Assembly: GCF_020523985.1 (NCBI RefSeq)
Contig: NZ_JAIVKM010000001.1
Span: 434,001-498,000 of the forward strand
Origin: Mangrovibacter yixingensis
Lineage (GTDB): Bacteria; Pseudomonadota; Gammaproteobacteria; Enterobacterales; Enterobacteriaceae
Reading direction: 5' to 3'
DNA length: 64,000 nucleotides
A model generated the notes under the pieces. The model had not been told where the DNA came from. It was given only the letters and a program-made list of their open reading frames with translations, and searched no databases. The translations under genes and the position numbers were made by a program. Of this stretch, positions 24,967-32,891 are shown in pieces (within the stretch, counting starts at the first letter, position 1; each line of letters starts with the position of its first letter).

Positions 24967-26292
24967 TTAACGTAGCTCTGGCCACCAGGCTTTGTTTTCA
25001 GCAATCAGTGCATCTAATAGGCGGCGGGCTTTTTTCGCATCCACGATGGTACGGTTTAATGTCAGCGCCTGTAGTGCTTTGGTGTAAGAGCCTTCAAACC
25101 AGGCCTCAACGGTTAAGCGTTCATAAGCGAACTGTTGTTCGATAAGGCCTTTATAAAAGACCGGAATTTTACCAACGCCATAAGGCCTTGGCCCGTGGCA
25201 ACCAATTTCAGCGGTGACTTCTACCATCACATCGTCATCCAGGTTTTCCACCAGGCCCTGGTTAGGCACCATGACAATAAATTTCTTTTTCAGGTTAAAG
25301 GCAATCGCCTCTGCAAGTTCAACAATCATGTCGCCGTGAGCATCATTGTGCACAACATGAACATTACGAGTGGTGCCTTCGGCAACGGCCTGGCGGCACT
25401 CATCAAATACCCGTTTTTCACGCCCGTCCATCACTTCGTTAGCGCGGGTATAATTGGGGTCTGACTTACCGAGCTTATATTCAGGGTAGAGATAGTATTG
25501 CAGGTAGGTATTTGGCAGGTAATCCGGGAAATCACGTAACATATCTGCGACTGCGGCGTAGGTTTCCAGCCAGGATTTATCGCGCTGTTCGGCATCAACG
25601 GGTTTGAAACCGTTTTCAGCAATAAAGGATTTCAGCACCGGAACCAGATCCTGGCCTTGCTCATCATATAAGTGTGTAAACCAGCCAAAATGGTTCAGGC
25701 CAAAATAAACCGGCTCAAAGGTTGCCGGGTCTCTGCCCAGCAAGCGGCCATAGGAACGCAACAGATTGACAGGCTGGTCACAAATATTCAGCAGGCGTTT
25801 TTCGTCCGGGAAGCGCTTATTCAGTGCATCAGCAACAATAGCCGCTGGGTTAGTGTAGTTAAGGATCCAGGCGTCTGGTGAATACTGGCGTACCTGTTCA
25901 ACCAGCTCAATCATGTCGCCAATGGACCGCATGCCATAAGCAAAACCTCCTGCTCCGCAGGTTTCCTGGCCAATAGCGCCCAGGCTGAGAGGGATTTTTT
26001 CATCTTTTTCCCGCATGGCATATCCACCGGTGCGCATTTGGCAGAATATAAAATCCATATCACTAAAGGCGGTTGCTTTATCGGTCGTGTAAGTAAAGTC
26101 TAATTCTGAGTAAGATTCACTGAATAATACTTTAGCGAACTCGCCTATTACTTTTTGGCGTTCTTCATTGATGTCAAACATCACCAGTTTTTTTAATGGT
26201 AAGCGAAATTTTAATTTACATAATGCTTTGAGCAGGCCGGGTGTCCAGGTGGAACCACCACCAACCAGTACAATATTAAATTCTTTTTTCAT
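24967..26292 (-). CDS. GH4 6-phospho-alpha-glucosidase
   Basis: 441-residue NAD- and Mn-dependent glycosidase of family GH4. NAD-binding VGGGSTWTPG (residues 10-19), IGQETCGAGGFAYGMRSIGD, metal ligands Cys171 and His201 (GLNHFGW), and TRANEVMDGREK. At the specificity position it reads Cys171-Asp-Gln-Pro174. GlvA/AglB 6-phospho-alpha-glucosidases have CDMP here, 6-phospho-beta-glucosidases have CNxP, so this is an alpha enzyme with a Met-to-Gln variation. It hydrolyses phosphorylated maltose-like sugars delivered by the PTS encoded 11 nt upstream. Confidence 0.87.
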   Translation of the reverse strand: MKKEFNIVLVGGGSTWTPGLLKALCKLKFRLPLKKLVMFDINEERQKVIGEFAKVLFSESYSELDFTYTTDKATAFSDMDFIFCQMRTGGYAMREKDEKIPLSLGAIGQETCGAGGFAYGMRSIGDMIELVEQVRQYSPDAWILNYTNPAAIVADALNKRFPDEKRLLNICDQPVNLLRSYGRLLGRDPATFEPVYFGLNHFGWFTHLYDEQGQDLVPVLKSFIAENGFKPVDAEQRDKSWLETYAAVADMLRDFPDYLPNTYLQYYLYPEYKLGKSDPNYTRANEVMDGREKRVFDECRQAVAEGTTRNVHVVHNDAHGDMIVELAEAIAFNLKKKFIVMVPNQGLVENLDDDVMVEVTAEIGCHGPRPYGVGKIPVFYKGLIEQQFAYERLTVEAWFEGSYTKALQALTLNRTIVDAKKARRLLDALIAENKAWWPELR

Positions 26293-26303
26293 TGCGAATT
26301 CCC

Positions 26304-27911
26304 TTAATGAGTGGGTTGCATTAATAAATGTTGTTTTACGGCAGTGGCAACGCTTTCAACCTGTGGGCCGTAAATAACCTGAATGTCGTGTTCTGTTGCC
26401 CGAATAAAACCACTGGCACCTGTTTTTCTTAGCAGGCTTTCACTGACTTTATCTGCCAGATGCACTTTTACCCGTAGCCGGGTAAAGCAGCAGTCCACTT
26501 CGTGAATATTCTCTCTGCCACCTAACCCGGTAATAATTTGTTCACTTAATGTATCTTCTGCCGTAGTGTTGGTAGCCACCGTGGGTGTTGCATTTTCAGC
26601 TTCTCGCCCTGGCGTTTTAACATCACTGCGCAAAATAACCCATTTGAATGTGAAATAATAAACAGGAGCCCAAATGCAACCGAGCAACAGACTGAACCAC
26701 CATTGTGTTGCTTTTCCACCCAGTACACCAAACACCATAAAATCAATAAATCCGCCCTGGATATTACCAATCATAATGTGGAGCAATTGCGAGCAGGCAA
26801 AAGACAACCCCGTCATAATGGCATGGAAAATAAATAATACCGGCGAAACAAAAATAAAACTAAACTCCAGTGGCTCGGTAATGCCGGTGGTAAACGATGC
26901 CAGCGCACCAGCCATCATCAGTGCCTTTACACGCTGTTTATGCTCTGGCCGGGCGCAGCGGTAGATAGCCAGCGCGGCGGCGGGTAAGCCAAACATCATC
27001 ACGGGAATTTTACCCTGAGCCAGAAAGCGAGTGGCGTGGCGGGTAACGGTATCGGCGATTTCTCCCGGATGAGCCAGCGCGTAGTTAAAGATAGACAGTG
27101 CGCCGGTAATACTCTCACCATCGATGTGGAGCATACCGCCTACTGGCGTAAACCGAACCGTTTCATTAAGAATATGGTGTAGCCCGGTTGGAATCAGGAT
27201 TCGTTCGGTAAAGGCATAAATAAAGGTACCAAACGGGCCTGATTCACCAATAAATTGGCCGAGGGCAATAATACCACTGGCAATAACCGGCCAAATTAGT
27301 GAGGTGATGACTCCGGCTAAGGGTAAAACAATAACAGTAATTATTGGCACAAAACGACGCCCGCCAAAGTAAGCTATGGCAGCCGGAAGTTTAATTGTAT
27401 AAAAACGGTTGTGCAGCAGCACGGTTATCAGGCCACTGAGTACACCGCCTAATACACTCATCTGGTATGAGAATACCCCCAATACATGGGTGAACTCAGC
27501 GGAATACATTACTGCGGCAGACTGTGTCATTCCTTGTGTAATAAGTGCAGCGGCTGAAGTTGTTTCTGGTGTCAGCCCCTGTACTGTTAAACTATAATTA
27601 ACGCCAACATGAAAAGTAATAAAGCCAATAACAGCAGCCAGAGCTGCGGTTGGTTTTTCATCTTTCGCTAAACCAATTGCAGTGGCAATACAAAATAAAA
27701 GCGGCAGGTTCGCAAATAGTGCACCGGATACTTTTCTAATAAAGCCAATGACTGTTTGCATAGCCTGAGCATGAATAATGTGCTCACCAACAATGGCCGG
27801 GTTTTGTAGGGCAGCGGCAAGACCAAGAAATATTCCGGCAGCCGCAATAACAGAAATAGGCATCATCAGCGCTTTGCCTAAATCCTGTAGAAAGGCACCT
27901 GTCCTGTTCAT
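26304..27911 (-). CDS. PTS IICB component, alpha-glucoside type
   Basis: 535 residues: IIC membrane domain (about 1-415, ending with YFTFKWVILR) with LMMPISVIAAAGIFLGL and the TERILIPTGLHHILNE motif, then a linker rich in Thr and a IIB domain at about 455-535 with the phosphorylation Cys in VDCCFTRLRVKV (the second Cys aligns with the usual site). It belongs to the glucose/maltose PTS family (GlvCB, MalX type). No IIA domain is present, so the general IIA(Glc) probably serves it. AGGA precedes the start. Confidence 0.88.
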   Translation of the reverse strand: MNRTGAFLQDLGKALMMPISVIAAAGIFLGLAAALQNPAIVGEHIIHAQAMQTVIGFIRKVSGALFANLPLLFCIATAIGLAKDEKPTAALAAVIGFITFHVGVNYSLTVQGLTPETTSAAALITQGMTQSAAVMYSAEFTHVLGVFSYQMSVLGGVLSGLITVLLHNRFYTIKLPAAIAYFGGRRFVPIITVIVLPLAGVITSLIWPVIASGIIALGQFIGESGPFGTFIYAFTERILIPTGLHHILNETVRFTPVGGMLHIDGESITGALSIFNYALAHPGEIADTVTRHATRFLAQGKIPVMMFGLPAAALAIYRCARPEHKQRVKALMMAGALASFTTGITEPLEFSFIFVSPVLFIFHAIMTGLSFACSQLLHIMIGNIQGGFIDFMVFGVLGGKATQWWFSLLLGCIWAPVYYFTFKWVILRSDVKTPGREAENATPTVATNTTAEDTLSEQIITGLGGRENIHEVDCCFTRLRVKVHLADKVSESLLRKTGASGFIRATEHDIQVIYGPQVESVATAVKQHLLMQPTH

Positions 27912-27964
27912 TCTTTTTTCCTGTAATTAATGTGCATGGCACGGGGCACTGCTCGGAAATAAGT

Positions 27965-27997
27965 ATAAGTGGTTTATATGTATAGTTGTCTAGCCCA
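27965..27997 (-). promoter_or_regulatory. Candidate promoter/operator of the alpha-glucoside operon
   Basis: Between the PTS gene and the regulator the minus strand carries CTAGACAACTATAC (27994 down to 27981), similar to GntR/HutC-subfamily sites (TAGACAACT), and TATACT about 19 nt further toward the PTS gene as a possible -10. The proposal rests on sequence resemblance only. Confidence 0.3.
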
Positions 27998-28045
27998 GTG
28001 AATAAAAAATAAGCTTAGGATCACAAACTGTTTGCTGTGAGTGGG

Positions 28046-28780
28046 TTAGTCGCGGGTGGCTGTCAGGGTAAAACGGTAGTGTTGCTGGTTGTAATAAATA
28101 TCGGAAATTTCGAAGGGGCCAAACCCGCGCAACATGGCGACAGAGGTGGCGTGGAGAACGGGTTCTTCCCGGTTAATTCCCAACATATCGCGCACTTCTT
28201 GTGAAGGCAGTTCGGCACGGATCTCTTTCTCGGAACGTTCAACCGTAAAACCTTTACGGGCAATATAAGCATATTTGGAACGGTTGAGATCAGTTTCGCT
28301 CAGGTCCGTAAAGGGGTCAGCCAGCATCCAGGATTGTTCGAAAACAAAGGGGACATCACCCACCAGACGCAGGCGTTTCATAAACCAGATATGTGTACCT
28401 GTTGGTATCTGCAATTGGGCAGCAACAGCAGGAGGGGATTTTTGCTGCAACAGGCAAATCAGGCGATTGGTCACTACTTTGCCAGCCCCAAGGGTGGCTT
28501 CGCTGGATGAAAGGTGCCTGTCCAGGGGGAGAGAAATACGCAAGTCATTCTCTTGCTGAGCAACGAAGGTGCCTTGCCCACGGCGGCGCTCAACTTTTCC
28601 CTGGCGCACCAGGTAATCCACAGCTTTGCGTGCTGTCATGCGGGAAATAGAGAATTCAGCACACAGTGTGTTTTCCGACGGGAGCGCATCGCCAGGTTTT
28701 AACTTACCACTGGCTATCTCTTCGCTAAGATATTGCTCAAGCTGTAAATAAACCGGTGTACTGGAATATTTATCAATCAT
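28046..28780 (-). CDS. GntR/UTRA (HutC-subfamily) transcriptional regulator
   Basis: 244 residues. The N-terminal winged helix has SGKLKPGDALPSENTLCAEFSISRMTARKAVDYLVRQGKVERRRGQGTFV; the UTRA ligand domain (about 85-240) has HIWFMKRLRLVGDVPFVFEQSWM and ISDIYYNQQHYRFTL. Such proteins repress sugar operons and are released by the phosphosugar. It is transcribed in the same direction as, and 134 bp upstream of, the PTS gene, so it very likely controls that operon. Confidence 0.87.
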   Translation of the reverse strand: MIDKYSSTPVYLQLEQYLSEEIASGKLKPGDALPSENTLCAEFSISRMTARKAVDYLVRQGKVERRRGQGTFVAQQENDLRISLPLDRHLSSSEATLGAGKVVTNRLICLLQQKSPPAVAAQLQIPTGTHIWFMKRLRLVGDVPFVFEQSWMLADPFTDLSETDLNRSKYAYIARKGFTVERSEKEIRAELPSQEVRDMLGINREEPVLHATSVAMLRGFGPFEISDIYYNQQHYRFTLTATRD

Positions 28781-29072
28781 CGTTTGTGCTCCCCCGCATC
28801 ATGCCGGAATGATAGCGGCATGCTGTGCATGTGACAATCGCTGTTCGTATCAGTGATAGTGCTGGCACGACAATCCCTTTCTGGCGGGGAGGGTGTTAGT
28901 GTTGAAATGCCACAAAAACAGGCAGGTATTCAATGCGTTCATTGGATAATTGGGGCAATAAAGTGCTTGTTGCTGGCGGGGGAAAATGCCGTGAATATCT
29001 GGCGATGGGGGCGTTGCAAAGGGTGTAGGCGGGGGCAGGTAGTGCCCTGCCCGAAGCCCGGTACTTACTGAA

Positions 29073-29261
29073 TTACAGCATATTACCGGCAGTCAGGTTT
29101 TCGCTATCGAATGCGTGGCTGGCTTCAATATGGTTCTGGTGCACGGTGTTGTCGATATTTGACCCGGCTTCCGGGCGGGAGAACACGCTGTCTGCAGCCA
29201 TAGCACCTGAAGAGAATGTGGCAACCAGCAGCAGGGCAGTAACAATACGTGTCTTTTTCAT
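29073..29261 (-). CDS. Small exported protein of unknown function
   Basis: 62 residues with a clear signal peptide (MKKTRIVTALLLVATFSSGAMAA, cleavage near residue 22) and AAGGA upstream. The mature 40 residues are polar (SRPEAGSNIDNTVHQNHIEASHAFDSENL) and lack Cys. No family recognised. It lies 77 bp downstream of a DUF1471 gene on the same strand; both are secreted and may be co-transcribed. A GGGCAG...CTGCCC hairpin at about 29034-29053 lies beyond its stop. Confidence 0.6.
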   Translation of the reverse strand: MKKTRIVTALLLVATFSSGAMAADSVFSRPEAGSNIDNTVHQNHIEASHAFDSENLTAGNML

Positions 29262-29338
29262 TTTTTATTCCTTCTGTTCGTTAACTTGCTATTGCCGCCA
29301 GCGGGGTAAGGCTGGCGGCCCGGCACAGGGCGCACGGC

Positions 29339-29548
29339 TTATTTGCTCAGGTCGGCAGTCATATGTACCTGGTTGCCAACGTGTGCTTCAGTGATGTTGT
29401 AAGATGCACCGGCTTGTTTTGCCTGTGCTGCGATTTGTGCTTCAGCACCATCCAGTGTGGAAGCTGTTGCGCTGACAGTCTGCGCGAAAGCACCAAAAGA
29501 CATCATAGAAAGAGCGGTAACTGCAACGAAAGTTTTGATGGATTTCAT
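29339..29548 (-). CDS. DUF1471 (BhsA/McbA/YdgH-like) periplasmic protein
   Basis: 69 residues. Signal peptide MKSIKTFVAVTALSMMSFGAFA, then the short DUF1471 fold VSATASTLDGAEAQIAAQAKQAGASYNITEAHVGNQVHMTADLSK, ending in the usual -ADLSK/-ADLYK type tail. The family is enteric-specific and linked to envelope stress and biofilm. AAGGA precedes the start. Confidence 0.85.
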   Translation of the reverse strand: MKSIKTFVAVTALSMMSFGAFAQTVSATASTLDGAEAQIAAQAKQAGASYNITEAHVGNQVHMTADLSK

Positions 29549-29735
29549 GGTCGTATTCCTTAAGTTAGTTGGTCTGTATAAGGCGTTTTGCCTTGATGTG
29601 ATAATAGTAATGCGACCACGGCGTGATTAAAATTAAAACAATTTGCGGATATCATTCAAAATAATTGATGCATTTAGAGCGATGAAGAAAACGCGCGAAG
29701 GAGAGGTTGCCAGCGTGGAGCTGGCAACGCAGGTG

Positions 29736-30527
29736 TTACCCGTTCAGGCAGCCGAGTACCTGTTGGTGCAGTTCAGGGCAGCCGGTGGCAACAATGTCAC
29801 CCCCTTGTTCTGGCCTGCCGCCATCCAGCGTGGTAATAACACCGCCAGCCTGCTCAATCAGGGGAACCAGAGCGGCAATATCGTAGGGCTGAAGACCATA
29901 TTCAACACAAATATCAATATGGCCTGCCGCAACCATGGCAATGGCGTAACACTCGCCGCCGTAACGGGTCATCAGAACGCGCTCTGCCAGCTCAGTAAAA
30001 TGAATGCCCGGAAAACGGGGCACAGGTTCTGGTGAAGTTGTATGTAAAATTGCCTGAGACAGTGAAATACCTTTACGGGAAGTGAGTTGCCGTTCGCCAT
30101 AAGGGCTGCGCCACCAGGCTGCATTACCATCGGCCCAGAACCGTTCTTGAGTGAAAGGCTGGCTCATCATTCCCATGCGCGCCCGGCCATGTTCATACAG
30201 ACCAATCAGCGTTCCCCAAACAGGTAAACCGCACAAGAAAGGGCGGGTGCCGTCTACGGGGTCCAGCACCCATTGCAGCGGGCCACTTCCTGTTGCCCCA
30301 AACTCTTCACCCAGAATGCTATGTTCCGGGTAGTGTTCCGTAATAATCTGGCGAATTGCCCGTTCTGCTTCCCGGTCGGCATCGGTGACAGGATCAAACC
30401 GAAAACCCTCCTTGGGCTTGCTGCCAACGTGCAACTCCTGTGCAGAACGAAAACGCGGAACTGTCTGCTGTGCTGCGGCATCTGCCAGTTGGTGAAAAAA
30501 CGCGATATCCGGTAACGCATTGGTCAT
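29736..30527 (-). CDS. Inositol-monophosphatase family phosphatase, HisN-like
   Basis: 263 residues with a perfect ribosome site (AGGAGG). Li-sensitive phosphatase motifs: ILGEEFG, WVLDPVDGTRPFLCGLPVWGTLIGL (metal-binding DPxDGT) and YDIAALVPLIEQAGGVITTLDG (in place of WDxAA). The GTRPF and GDIVATG variants are those of the histidinol-phosphatase HisN subgroup rather than SuhB. It may dephosphorylate histidinol phosphate or another sugar phosphate. Stand-alone. Confidence 0.78.
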   Translation of the reverse strand: MTNALPDIAFFHQLADAAAQQTVPRFRSAQELHVGSKPKEGFRFDPVTDADREAERAIRQIITEHYPEHSILGEEFGATGSGPLQWVLDPVDGTRPFLCGLPVWGTLIGLYEHGRARMGMMSQPFTQERFWADGNAAWWRSPYGERQLTSRKGISLSQAILHTTSPEPVPRFPGIHFTELAERVLMTRYGGECYAIAMVAAGHIDICVEYGLQPYDIAALVPLIEQAGGVITTLDGGRPEQGGDIVATGCPELHQQVLGCLNG

Positions 30528-30629
30528 GATTGCCTCCTGTAATCAAAATTCATTGTCAGTATATATCGGCAATATGAAGGCTGGCTGGTGCTGCCAGCGG
30601 AAAGTTTGACCTGGGTTGAGCCACCTGGC

Positions 30630-31112
30630 TTATTCAGTACAAACCAGAACAGGAGAATAAAAATTGCTGATATTCACGGCACCACCTGGCAAGCGGTTTA
30701 TCCGCAATTGCTGGTGCTCACCCACTGTCGCGCCAATGACAGTGTGTTCAAATAGCCTGTCCTGGCGGTTTTCATGGTTGTAAGACGTCACACTGGTGAC
30801 CCACACGTCGTAAAGGTTGTTGTGCAATGTTCGCCAGGAAATTAAAGCCTGGTGGGATACCGGCCACTGTTGATTTTGGTAAACGTAATTGCCGCTGATG
30901 CTCAGGCTGCCACTGCCTCCAGGCAGAAAGTTAGCGACAATTTCGCCGTCAAACCGTACCGGGGCACTATCTACGGTATCGTGGTAAATGAGGTTGCCGT
31001 GGCAGCTAAAATCCAGGGGGGCAGGGCGGGAATGCAACCAAATCAGGGAGCCAGACAGTATCACTGTTGTAGTGCATACGCTTATGTAAAACCAACATGG
31101 CAACCGTTTCAT
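30630..31112 (-). CDS. FidL-like membrane partner protein 1
   Basis: 160 residues from ATG at 31112, which overlaps the stop of the preceding regulator (ATGA). One N-terminal membrane helix (LPCWFYISVCTTTVILSGSLIWL), then a periplasmic beta-rich domain with Cys residues at both ends (FSCHGNLIYHDTVDSAPVRFDGEIVANF ... VLVCTE). The layout matches the product at 50061-50543 and FidL, which is encoded next to the ToxR-like regulator MarT in Salmonella. Probably a sensor or stability partner of the regulator. Confidence 0.72.
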   Translation of the reverse strand: MKRLPCWFYISVCTTTVILSGSLIWLHSRPAPLDFSCHGNLIYHDTVDSAPVRFDGEIVANFLPGGSGSLSISGNYVYQNQQWPVSHQALISWRTLHNNLYDVWVTSVTSYNHENRQDRLFEHTVIGATVGEHQQLRINRLPGGAVNISNFYSPVLVCTE

Positions 31113-31888
31113 AATGACCACCCACGGAAGTAGTGAGTCAGGCAGGCTTTGGCACTTTGCTGTGCCAGAGAGCATTCAATAATGGCCAACTGCCCGCTAT
31201 CTCCATAGACAATCGCGTCTTGTACATTCAGATAAAAAACAGTGCCTTGCTGGCAGGAAAGGTGCTCAATGGCCTGGACTGATTTGGTCAGTGCCAACAT
31301 GGGTTTTTGCCAGGCATCCGGCAGTTTGGAAAAGGTATATACCGGGCAATAATTAATCCTGGTTAACAGGTATACAGGCCTGGTGGGAATGGCCGCAGGC
31401 GAGGGGGTTAACGCGACAAACAGTATAGCGAACGCAGCCACTACGAATGGAACCAGCCAGAGCACAGGCTTTGTAACCCCCCTTGTTGTGGGCGTCAGCG
31501 TTTTTTGAATCGGAAGTGCTGCTGTTTGCTGTGGAAGGGAAAATGGCTCAAGTTGCTCGCTAATAGCCAGCTCAGTGTTGAACATAAAACCCACTCTGGG
31601 CACGGTAATTATCGTGGGGAAATTCAGGCCAAAACTGCTCAGTGTTTTGCGCAAGATACTGATGTACTGGTTCAGTGAACTGCTGGAACCGCGCAGCCCT
31701 CGCTTATCCCAAATTTCATGCAGCAAAGTATCCCGTTCCACCACAATGCCCTGGTGGTGAATCAGTAACGACAATAATAAATTTGCTGTGGTAGTGAGGG
31801 TGATACTTTGTTCATCCGGGGTGCTGATATGTGTCAGTACCCCATCTTCAGGATTGTAAATTACGGTGGAATCAATCAACCAGGTCAC
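31109..31888 (-). CDS. ToxR/MarT-like membrane-bound regulator 1
   Basis: 259 residues. N-terminal OmpR-type winged helix without a receiver domain (LTTTANLLLSLLIHHQGIVVERDTLLHEIWDKRGLRGSSSSLNQYISILRKTLSSFG, TVPRVGFMF), a linker, one membrane helix at about 145-165 (PVLWLVPFVVAAFAILFVAL), and a periplasmic domain with three Cys residues or more. It binds DNA from the membrane, as CadC, ToxR and MarT do. It begins only 31 nt after the pilus tip gene, so it probably belongs to the pilus operon and controls it. Confidence 0.8.
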   Translation of the reverse strand: MTWLIDSTVIYNPEDGVLTHISTPDEQSITLTTTANLLLSLLIHHQGIVVERDTLLHEIWDKRGLRGSSSSLNQYISILRKTLSSFGLNFPTIITVPRVGFMFNTELAISEQLEPFSLPQQTAALPIQKTLTPTTRGVTKPVLWLVPFVVAAFAILFVALTPSPAAIPTRPVYLLTRINYCPVYTFSKLPDAWQKPMLALTKSVQAIEHLSCQQGTVFYLNVQDAIVYGDSGQLAIIECSLAQQSAKACLTHYFRGWSL

Positions 31889-31919
31889 TTTATTTCTCTG
31901 TCTGTTTTATTGGTAGCGT

Positions 31920-32891
31920 TTAATAACTCAGCGTAACGATGACATCATCACTGTAGGTATCTGCTGCAGGTGGCGACTGGGCGGGAACAACACCAAAAAT
32001 GGTGTAATCCTGGACGTTTCCATTGCTATTAGTGGCTTCCAGGGTGTTTTCTCCCCGGCTGTTTCCCCAGGGCTGCGTGGCTGCGCTGTCCTGCCAGAGT
32101 GAATAGGCCAGACAGTCGCCACTGGCACTGCATAATTGCCGGGTGGAACCACTGGCATGAGTCCCGTTATCAAGGCCTATCGAAAACTGTGTTCCTGGTG
32201 GGCAGTGGGTACGTAATGTGGCAGTTGAATGTATGCCAGAACGGATGCTTTCAGCGCTGACCGTACCAAAATCGAGTGTGCTGACGCTTTCAATAAAGCA
32301 GCCCGTGGAGATGGTTGCGTTCGCATTACTGGAGTCATCAATGGCACTGCCGCTACTCATTCCCCCCTGGCAAGGCGTTAATGTGTTTTCCTGCGTGCTG
32401 GTATTCCAGGTTATTTTTATTCCCAGCGAATAATTAAAGTAACTGTATGCCGGAACACTATTCTGCCCTGTGGGCATCCGGGCCAGTAAATTAAAGGTAC
32501 TGCTGGTTTGTTGGTTACTCCCGATGGCAAAGGTTTGTTGTATCAGGTTGCCGCTTGCGGTTGTCGCCAGCATTTGTGCGGTGTCGCTGGCATTGTAAAG
32601 GTTAAACTGTAATGAATAAGTACGGCCAAATTCATCGCCGTTGGAGGTCATGATGAATGGTGGCTCCTCCAGGCTGGACAAGCAGACTGCAAAATATTGC
32701 GTTGCGCCGTAATCTGCCTGGCAGGAATACCCCACACTGGCCTGGGTTTGGTTAATGCTGTCAGTGGCGATAGTCCCAAAAGCGATACTGGCACCATGGG
32801 TTATCCAGCAACTGGCGGCCATGGCTTTGGCTGGGAAAATCAGGCAGGCACAAAGTGCGGCTACTCTTAGTATGTGAGCCATTACTGACAT
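31920..32891 (-). CDS. Two-domain spore coat U (Csu-type) pilus tip adhesin
   Basis: 323 residues from ATG at 32891 (GGGGAA 6 nt upstream; ATG at 32882 coupled to the usher stop as TAATG is an alternative). Signal peptide to about residue 25. Two SCPU domains: one starting ASCWITHGASIAFGTIATDS and one starting STGCFIESVSTLDFGTVSAES, the latter ending YSDDVIVTLSY, the donor-strand-accepting pilin end. This is the CsuE-like tip of archaic chaperone-usher pili. Confidence 0.83.
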   Translation of the reverse strand: MSVMAHILRVAALCACLIFPAKAMAASCWITHGASIAFGTIATDSINQTQASVGYSCQADYGATQYFAVCLSSLEEPPFIMTSNGDEFGRTYSLQFNLYNASDTAQMLATTASGNLIQQTFAIGSNQQTSSTFNLLARMPTGQNSVPAYSYFNYSLGIKITWNTSTQENTLTPCQGGMSSGSAIDDSSNANATISTGCFIESVSTLDFGTVSAESIRSGIHSTATLRTHCPPGTQFSIGLDNGTHASGSTRQLCSASGDCLAYSLWQDSAATQPWGNSRGENTLEATNSNGNVQDYTIFGVVPAQSPPAADTYSDDVIVTLSY

